From Marthasterias glacialis (lineage: Eukaryota; Echinodermata; Asteroidea; Forcipulatida; Asteriidae), in contig OU452233.1 in assembly GCA_911728455.2 (NCBI GenBank), forward strand, positions 12,777,214-12,841,213: a DNA stretch of 64,000 nucleotides, in the 5' to 3' direction. Positions 56,636 through 64,000 of this stretch are shown one piece after another (position 1 is the stretch's first letter; every line of letters starts with the position of its first letter). The translations under genes were made by a program, and so were the position numbers. Under the pieces are notes generated by a model. The model was not told the DNA's origin. It made no database searches and saw only the letters and a list, made by a program, of their open reading frames with translations.

Positions 56636-58065
56636 AAAGAAAAAGAAAATATGAAGATACGACTCATACATTGATCAAACCAATAGCTCAGCTGATGCCT
56701 TAAGTAAACTGAACATTTCAATAAGGTGCGTAAATTAAGAGGGTGTTTTCCTGCTTGCCCTTGCCTTTAAATTGCTAATTCGGCACCCCGTAACATCGCC
56801 CCCATCTTTCCAAAATGTTCAACTGAAACTTGACGTTCTTTACAGGAATTAAAAATAAATAAAGCCCCAACTATCCTAGCTGCTGCAGCCAGTGGCTACG
56901 GCAAGAGCCAAAGTGACTAAATTCAGAAACATAGAAAACAATAGTCTAATCCATTGAATACAGTAATTGTCTTGAAATTCATATACACACAAAACAAAAC
57001 ATCAGTATTTCATATTGTTTATTCATCAAACAATATAGATCGATAACATTTACATTCTGCATATTTGAATCAAAATGTAGATATGTTACAACTTACAATA
57101 AATTTTTCCAGTAAAAAAAACTAGCATGAAAATATATAATATTTTTAAGCAATACAATTCTTCCAAGAGAAAAGTGAGCAATTAACTATTTTTTAACATG
57201 AAAAAAAATCTTACCATTTAAAATACAATTTACATTCCAAGGTTTTACAACAAAAATATTGTATAAATTAACTGCATTTAATATTTTAAATGAATGATCG
57301 AGCGCAATCGTGGTATTGATTTCAATTAAGGTGATGCTCAAGACACTTGGCAATAGGGTTAGACTTTCATTTACATTTAAAAATGGCAGAAACATTGGTT
57401 CAGCAACACAACAAAAATATTTCTAGTTTTATTTGTAGATTTTACATTGGAAAAAGGAAACAGTTTTTATTCTACTCAGTTCTGGAACTGTATACTTACT
57501 GAGAGAAGTTCACTATCTTATCCCTGCATCTGCTGGACACATTCAGCCCTTCTCAATGATGGAAAGACTTACACTACACACTATGGATAGATACAAACCC
57601 ACTGCTCTTTAATCTCTACTCTATTTCACAAAGTACTTAAGATTTATCTTATGATCTTAATATCTTCAAGACAAGTAATGGGCCAGGCGTGTTGAGAAAA
57701 TGCATTTGGAGACTCAAAAAATAACAATAGCTTAGTTAGATTACTACAGTGCATGTAGGCAAGCACCTATGTTGCCCCAATGAAACAACGGACCAATATT
57801 TCTGTGGGAACGAATATAATGTGTATTTATTATGCGCTTTATCAACTTTGAATTAAATGGCAAAGGGGATGCACATTTTCTTGTTCATGTCTTCTCAGTA
57901 TGCTGTGCATTAATAACCTGCACTTATTGCTTAAACTAATTTTGAATAGTACTGTGTATTGCTCTTTTATACAAATTGTACTATATACATTTAGCACCCC
58001 ATGTAAAAACGATCTGCACCTGTACTTTCATCTATGATTACATTTCATCTCCTATCTGTTATTTC
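56636..58065 (-). other. Probable 3' untranslated region and flank of gene C
   Basis: No coding sequence recognised. On the gene C strand, AATAAA poly(A) signals are present at about 57826-57831, 57466-57471 and 57428-57433; which is used cannot be told. A fragment at 57625 resembles the 12557 MITE. Confidence 0.4.
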
Positions 58066-58463
58066 CTAAACAGTGTGCAACTTTGCCCCGTCATCAACTT
58101 GTAGAACTTGTATGTTTCTACAATCCTCCAGGGAGCTTCTCTCTTCCATGCTGTCGGTGTTCCTCTGCCGTCTTAATGCCAGATGTTTAAGCAGCTGCTC
58201 TCTGGATGCGTCCTCATTGTTCTGATCCCAGGTGATAGATTTGATATTGGTAAGGATGCGTTTCAGAAGAGGGAATTCCCCCAAGTCTACTCCAATGATG
58301 TCTCGGTAGATGATGGGAATGATCTTCAACTGCTTCTGCTTGACTTGATCTATGGCAACTTCCATTTGGAGGGCACCGTGTTGAGCAGTCAGAAAATCTG
58401 GAGAAATGAGGAGGATGCAGCGACAACTATCCTTCAAGGCCTGTATGATCTCTTCAACAAGGG
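58066..58463 (-). CDS. Gene C exon 6-equivalent: TIR second half and C-terminus
   Basis: Begins TLVEEIIQALKDSCRCILLI after acceptor ctatag, then SPDFL, IDQVKQKQLKIIPIIYRDI and PLLKRILTNIKSITW, a standard TIR order. The box-3 FW is missing; QLLKHLALRR takes its place. A tail of about 35 residues ends at the stop 58066-58068. Confidence 0.9.
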
Positions 58464-61400
58464 CTATAGTAAGGGAATTAGGAAACTAGAATTCAGTTTA
58501 CATGTCCAAAAGAAAAACTAGATACTTATTCCATTGATTTTATTTGACATTTCATTACAAGGTTATGGTGATTGTTGTACTACTGCAAACACAAATATTG
58601 TGCCGCATGGCCATATCTTGTGTATATGTCCATAAAGTTTTATGACAAAAAGTTGTGATTGTAATTACACTGTTGTGGCATTAAATTGGTGATCCATTAT
58701 TTTTATGCTTACTTGTTGCAGCAAGGATATCAATGTCTCGAACACAAACATTGTATCCTGCATCCTTTAGATCTTGACGCAAAGTAAGTACAAACTGCAG
58801 ATCTTCATCAGCATAGCAGATAAACGCATCATATGTCTTTTCACCTACAGACAATAGTAAAGTGATTTTAATTTCATAATGTCTAGCATTTGTTTCATGC
58901 TTGCATTCCCCTCTCAAACTTTTACTTTTGCCTTGGTCTTTTTGTAAATACAATTGATGTCTATTGTTTGGAAAAAAATAGTAAAGACAATTTTTTACTT
59001 CAAATTTCAAATGAACCACAAGGGAAACTGACTGGGTAAATTTTAATTTTAATTTTGGGGTGAAAATATTTTTTTAACTGGAGCGAGATTTGAACCTGCG
59101 ACCACTGGCTTAGCGTACCGACGCTCTATGTTGGCGGTCTCCCTATTAGTCAATATCTTAGTTCGGTGTGCCTGTCAGAAGCCACAGAGATATACTATAG
59201 CTCTATGGTGTGTATCGTAAAAAACTTGGGTGTGATCCCTGGCTACACGGCAGTAGCCAGTTGAATGGCTTCTGACTGGCACCCCCCGAACAAAGATATT
59301 GACTAATAGGGGGACCACCAACATTAGGGCTGGATAGCTTAGTTGGTAGAGGGCTTGTACGTTAAACTTGTGGTCGCAGGTTCAATTCCTGCTCCAGTCA
59401 ATTTTCTTTGTTCACCCCAAAATTGAAATTTCAAATGAGTTACAACAAAATTGTTGTCCCATAAAAGACATCCTTTTAAAAATAAGAAAGTTCTTACCAT
59501 CTCCCTCCAGTGATCCATACTGGTTCATTAATAATATCATGATGTCCTGTTTCTTGAAATGCCAAGCGAGGGCTGCAGAGACTATGACAAGAAGCAGACA
59601 TGCTAGAGATATACTGATGGCTATTACAGCAGCCAAGTTTGCCTTCTGGGGCTCTAAAAAACAAGACCATTAACAATAAGGAGTTAACCAGGGTCTAAAA
59701 GTCAAGACCACAACCAATAAGGAGTTAACCAGGGTCTAAAAGTCAAGACCACAACCAATAAGGAGTTAACCAGGGTCTGAAAGTCAAGACCACAACCAAT
59801 AAGGAGTTAACCAGGGTCTAAAAGTCAAAACCACAACCAATAAGAAGTTAACCAGGGTCTAAAAGTCAAGACCACAACCAATAAGGAGTTAACCAGGGTC
59901 TGAAAGTCAAGACCACAACCAATAAGGAGTTAACCAGGGTCTGAAAGTCAAGACCACAACCAATAAGGAGTTAACCAGGGTCTAAAAGTCAAGACCACAA
60001 CCAATAAGGAGTTAACCAGGGTCTAAAAGTCAAGACCACAACCAATAAGGAGTTAACCAGGGTCTAAAAGTCAAGACCACAACCAATAAGGAGTTAACCA
60101 GGGTCTAAAAGTCAAGACCACAACCAATAAGAAGTTAACCAGGGTCTAAAAGTCAAGACCACAACCAATAAGGAGTTAACCAGGGTCTGAAAGTCAAGAC
60201 CACAACCAATAAGGAGTTAACCAGGGTCTAAAAGTCAAGACCACAACCAATAAGGAGTTAACCAGGGTCTGAAAGTCAAGACCACAACCAATAAGGAGTT
60301 AACCAGGGTCTAAAAATCAAGACCACAACCAATAAGGAGTTAACCAGGGTCTAAAAGTCAAGACCACAACCAATAAGAAGTTAACCAGGGTCTTAAAGTC
60401 AAGACCACAACCAATAAGGAGTTAACCAGGGTCTAAAAATCAAGACCACAACCAATAAGGAGTTAACCAGGGTCTAAAAATCAAGACCACAACCAATAAG
60501 GAGTTAACCAGGGTCTAAAAGTCAAGACCACAACCAATAAGGAGTTAACCAGGGTCTAAAAGTCAAGACCACAACCAATAAGAAGTTAACCAGGGTCTTA
60601 AAGTCAAGACCACAACCAATAAGGAGTTAACCAGGGTCTAAAAATCAAGACCACAACCAATAAGAAGTTAACCAGGGTCTAAAAGTCAAGACCACAACCA
60701 ATAAGGAGTTAACCAGGGTCTAAAAGTCAAGACCACAACCAATAAGGAGTTAACCAGGGTCTAAAAGTCAAGACCACAACCAATAAGGAGTTAACCAGGG
60801 TCTTAAAGTCAAGACCACAACCAATAAGGAGTTAACCAGGGTCTAAAAGTCAAGACCACAACCAATAAGGAGTTAACCAGGGTCTAAAAGTCAAGACCAC
60901 AACCAATAAGGAGTTAACCAGGGTCTAAAAGTCAAGACCACAACCAATAAGGAGTTAACCAGGGTCTAAAAGTCAAGACCACAACCAATAAGGAGTTAAC
61001 CAGGGTCTAAAAGTCAAGACCACAACCAATAAGGAGTTAACCAGGGTCTGAAAGTCAAGATCACAACCAATAAGGAGTTAACCAGGGTCTAAAAGTCAAG
61101 ACCACAACCAATAAGAAGTTAACCAGGGTCTAAAAGTCAAGACCACAACCAATAAGGAGTTAACCAGGGTCTAAAAGTCAAGACCACAACCAATAAGGAG
61201 TTAACCAGGGTCTAAAAGTCAAGACCACAACCAATAAGGAGTTAACCAGGGTCTAAAAGTCAAGACCACAACCAATAAGGAGTTAACCAGGGTCTAAAAG
61301 TCAAGACCACAACCAATAAGGAGTTAACCAGGGTCTAAAAGTCAAGACCACAACCAATAAGGAGTTAACCAGGGTCTAAAAGTCAAGACCACAACCAATA

Positions 61401-63036
61401 AGGAGTTAACCAGGGTCTAAAAGTCAAGACCACAACCAATAAGGAGTTAACCAGGGTCTAAAAGTCAAAGCCTGTCAAGTACAAACAAATCTTGCTCAAC
61501 ACAAGGCTTGAAATTAACCCCTGGTTGCAGATTATTACAGAAAAAAATCATTGTTGCTAAATATTGCAGTTACTAACAGTCAAAACTGCTGACTCTAATT
61601 CCCAACAGAATTTTCTGATGACCAATATGTCTCTGTCTTTCATCTCAGACCTAAATAAAACTGTTTGACCAAGTCCATAAGGCATTGTTTTCATTGGTAA
61701 AATGTGCCTACAGGTTGTCCGTACTACTGTACTATTGTACATTTCCTCTTTTTTCGTTTCCTTTTTTGCATTACTTTGACGACACATTTTCCTGACCAGA
61801 TTCAGTTGAGTCAAAAACGTTGTACAGCAATGTTTATTTTTGTTAAATCAAATTTAACATTGAAATTAGTTGTAAAATCTACACAAAATCCTTTTCTGAA
61901 GTAGTTAGGCTGTATTTAGGGCTTGCGTTGGTGGCAAACTAGTTCACAGACTTGCAACACATTGCGCACTGGTAAGGTCAGTTCAGTTAACCGGTTAATC
62001 AAACACTTTTTTGTATGCTTAACCAGTTATCAAATTAAGCAAAAACTTCCAGCACTTCACCAAACTGATGTCTATGTCAAAAAACCAACAGAGAGCTGTT
62101 TATCACATTTTCTTCCCCCCTTTCACCCATTTATAATATCAAATCTCCAATACCTGACAGAGAAAGTACACTTGTACTTTCTGTTCCTAAGCTTGAGGAT
62201 GCTACAAGACGATAGTAACCAAATGCCTCTGGACCAACCACATTGATACGCAGATGCTTTCCAGCAGTAGGTAACGAGTGATGTCCACTATATTGAGAAA
62301 ACAAATTCAAATTTAGCTTAATAATAATAGTAATAATAACTTGTTCTTATACAGCGCAAATCACAATAACGTCTCAATGCGCTTTTCATTAGCGCCCTAT
62401 ACAGCCCCGAGCTGCCATAGCGCTCTGGAGGCTTTTTCAAACACAATGTCGACCTCTACCCTCGCAGGTACCCATCTGGGTGAAGAGAAGCAATTATAGT
62501 AAAGCATCTTGCTCAAGGACACAAGTGTCATGACCAGGATTCGAACCCACACCCCGATGACTTAACCACCAGAACTTGCACTAAACGGCTTTGCCATGAC
62601 AGGCTACATCATTTAATTTACAAAGTAATGAGAATGACAAATTTAATGAAAAACCTAACACATCCATTTTGCAGCTAACCCCAAACATTGCATCACCGGC
62701 TAGTGAACTATTTCAGCTTTTGCATGGAATGGTACCAAAAGCATAGTGTTAGGATTATTTGAGCATTTCACAATCTAAACTACCTGTTTTCTTCAATATG
62801 GCTGTAGTCTAGCTCTTCCTCATATACTGATTGCTTTGAGTCTAAACATTCAACTGGCTGCCAATCACTGATACCCGGTGATACCTCTATTTTCTTCTCC
62901 CAAGTCAGGTTCACTTCATACATTTTCTCTCCATTGTAGAAGAAGCAGAAGAACTCAATGTTTTGTCCAATGTTAGCTGTTTGGTTGGTGCAGGTGTTAG
63001 CTGGAAGCCTGAGCGGCGGGTAGGTCCATGGAGTGT
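58066..63036 (-). CDS. Gene C: interleukin-1-receptor-like receptor with TIR domain (partial, 5 exons, 357 aa visible)
   Basis: Join on the minus strand: 63036-62784, 62287-62154, 59653-59498, 58844-58713 and 58463-58066; phases 1,2,1,1,1. The total with the incoming base is 1074 nt, an exact codon multiple. Order: second Ig domain, membrane helix, TIR domain. Signal peptide and first Ig domain should lie beyond the right edge; nothing resembling them was found in 63037-64000. It is the closest in design to gene B, with the same exon borders and an identical 134-nt exon length for the Ig half, but it has no serine-rich insert in TIR. The intron before the membrane exon carries the acceptor-derived minisatellite. 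Confidence 0.85.
58713..58844 (-). CDS. Gene C TIR box 1 and box 2 exon
   Basis: Encodes GEKTYDAFICYADEDLQFVL then TLRQDLKDAGYNVCVRDIDILAAT. YDAFICY is box 1 and VRDIDI is the box 2 start; the Pro-Gly of the BB loop is absent. Acceptor gtctgtag, donor gtaagc. Confidence 0.92.
59076..59400. repeat. Foldback made of two inverted tRNA-like sequences
   Basis: The right arm 59328-59400 (+) folds as a tRNA: acceptor ggctgga/tccagtc, A box tagcttagttgg, B box ggttcaattcc and a loop with GTT at the anticodon position. The left arm is an inverted, A-box-deleted copy (B box read on the minus strand as ggttcaaatct). Between them, ttagtcaatatctt...gtcagaagcca pairs with tggcttctgac...aagatattgacta. Position 33 is C rather than T and the stems have mismatches, so it is a SINE-like repeat rather than a working tRNA gene. 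Confidence 0.65.
59498..59653 (-). CDS. Gene C membrane exon
   Basis: Encodes EPQKANLAAVIAISISLACL then LLVIVSAALAW, a single membrane helix, and HFKKQDIMILLMNQYGSLEG. Acceptor is tgttttttag, the first copy of the array motif; donor gtaagaa. Phase 1-1. Confidence 0.9.
59653..61468 (-). repeat. 41-bp minisatellite, about 44 copies, each carrying a 3' splice site, abutting the gene C membrane exon
   Basis: Period 41 bp (ccaataagga at 60001 recurs at 60042). On the gene strand each unit reads CCCTGGTTAACTCC.TTATTGGTTG.TGGTCTTGACTTTTAGA. It contains a branch-like TTAAC, a pyrimidine-rich stretch and an AG. The unit next to the exon ends in the real acceptor. Unit variants (TTTTAG, TTTCAG, TTTAAG, ATTTTTAG) all keep the AG. 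Use of any distal AG would give D-P-G then TAA, a stop ahead of the membrane segment. Confidence 0.92.
61469..62153. other. Upstream part of the same gene C intron
   Basis: No exon recognised. A minus-strand frame at 61557-61814 has no domain. Confidence 0.5.
62154..62287 (-). CDS. Gene C second Ig domain, second half
   Basis: Encodes SGHHSLPTAGKHLRINVVGP, then EAFGYYRLVASSSLGTESTS and VLSLSG. 134 nt, in phase 2, out phase 1, acceptor caatatag, donor gtattg. Homologous to gene A exon 4 and gene B exon 4. Confidence 0.88.
62308..62615 (-). mobile_element. tRNA-derived SINE
   Basis: On the minus strand, a B-box (gggttcgaatcctgg) near 62535 is followed by ccttgagcaagatgcttta, a body with cccatctggg-type text, and a 3' end gcgctgtataagaacaag then a (TTA)n tail at 62308-62335. 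It sits in the intron between the two Ig half-exons of gene C. Confidence 0.75.
62784..63036 (-). CDS. Gene C second Ig domain, first half
   Basis: Encodes DTPWTYPPLRLPANTCTNQT then ANIGQNIEFFCFFYNG and a core Trp (LTWEKK). Acceptor cacatccag, donor AG/gtagtt in phase 2. Confidence 0.9.
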
Positions 63037-64000
63037 CTGGATGTGGCAAATTCAACATGAATACTTTAATGACTATTTCTGTTTCATTAAGCCATATCTG
63101 CCTAATTTTGTGATTTCCCACAGGACACAAAAATGCTGTAAACAACAGGAAAACCTGTAGATAAACAAATGGTGTCTTTCTTTGTAGTATACTGTCAGAA
63201 AGAGCACATAATTCTCTTTTATGTGATATACATTATACAGAGACACAACTGGCTATTGAAGAAAATCAGAAAAATCTAACGCTAAAAAATGCATGTCTTC
63301 ATTTTGGGCAACGTGACGCAGGCGTCAGTACCGCACTCTTTGTGAACCCTACTAGTGGTAATGGGACTGGGGGCCGAGTAAATGGAAGGAAAATACTCAC
63401 CAACAAAAATTATGAAATTATAACAATACTATACATATCTTATATTAAAAAGCTCACAATAATGATCTTGTGAATTAGTAATCAAGTCATGCATCAGTCA
63501 CATTAGAAATTTTAAATTTTGGTCTTTACCCGGGGTAAGTGTTGCGACCCATTCGCCATTGAAATTTATTTTTTAAATATCTTCCATATTATCTGGACTT
63601 AATAAAACAATAGCACTTTGGAAAAACATAAGAACATAATCTGCTAATCTGGAAACACCGAAAAATGCTTTAACCTGGATTTGGAAAATGGTGCTTTTAT
63701 CACAGAAAGTGCATACTGAAGACTGGAAAAAGAGGCTACTGATGCATCTGAACAGACAGGATTATAATTTTTTGAATCACAGCATTTTCAAAATTTTTCT
63801 GATTTAATCACATACTATTTCAGATACAAATCAGAAAACAAAATTGGGGGAGAGGGTCAGAATTTGGGGGCAAAATATCAAAAAAATCAGATTTCCGATT
63901 TGTGCATCTCTGATAATATTTTGTGACATTTTTTTTAATATGATACCAGTTTCAGTAATACCATGAAAAAATGGCAAAATCATGTTGAGAAAAACTAGTG
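63037..64000. other. Gene C intron or upstream sequence to the window edge
   Basis: No exon, repeat or RNA gene recognised. The first Ig exon and signal exon of gene C are presumably further right. Confidence 0.5.

Noticed and set aside
58183..58521. 112-codon plus-strand frame
   Set aside because: Antisense shadow of the gene C TIR exon, whose minus-strand frame has clear TIR motifs and splice sites.
59328..59400. Functional tRNA gene
   Set aside because: Base 33 is not T, the anticodon and D stems have mismatches, and an inverted copy with SINE-like flank lies next to it.

Overview
This is a stretch of animal nuclear genome: intron-split genes, GT-AG splice sites, many short inverted-repeat transposons, a tRNA-derived SINE and a tyrosine-recombinase retrotransposon. 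The receptor family, the DIRS/Ngaro-type element and the general repeat style suggest a marine invertebrate deuterostome, most likely an echinoderm. The sequence alone does not fix the species.

The host genes are three paralogous interleukin-1-receptor-like (Ig/TIR superfamily) genes, assembled here exon by exon with matching splice phases. Gene A (+, 1710-6210, 5 exons, 343 aa) has a signal peptide, two Ig domains, one membrane segment and a short tail with no TIR domain. Gene B (-, 35101-20659, 7 exons, 637 aa) has a signal peptide, two Ig domains, a membrane segment and a TIR domain carrying a serine-rich insert. Gene C (-, runs off the right edge, 63036-58066 visible) has the second Ig domain, a membrane segment and a TIR domain. 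Genes A and B converge; B and C are in the same orientation.

The most unusual feature is in the intron between the last Ig exon and the membrane exon. In gene B this intron holds about 40 copies of a 53-bp minisatellite whose unit is the end of the Ig exon plus the start of the intron, so each copy carries the 5' splice site. In gene C the same intron holds about 44 copies of a 41-bp minisatellite abutting the membrane exon, and each copy carries a 3' splice site. In both genes, reading through the array or using one of the extra sites gives a stop codon before the membrane segment. This would predict a soluble receptor ectodomain, alongside the naturally TIR-less gene A.

Layout: 1-1500 no gene seen; 1510-6210 gene A; 6.2-9 kb a dense cluster of small inverted-repeat elements; 9.3-10.9 kb short broken coding remnants of unknown origin; 12.5-13.7 kb small repeats; 13.7-17.2 kb a DIRS/Ngaro-like retrotransposon with intact RT/RNase H and recombinase frames; 17.2-20.6 kb small repeats including a strong foldback; 20.66-35.1 kb gene B with transposons in its introns; 35.1-36.98 kb nothing recognised; 36.98-56.64 kb a block of about 20 kb made of tandem, modular, Helitron-like non-autonomous units dense in ACCGGAAGT, AGGTCA and TGACGTCA motifs; 57-64 kb gene C with its array, a SINE and an inverted tRNA-like foldback.
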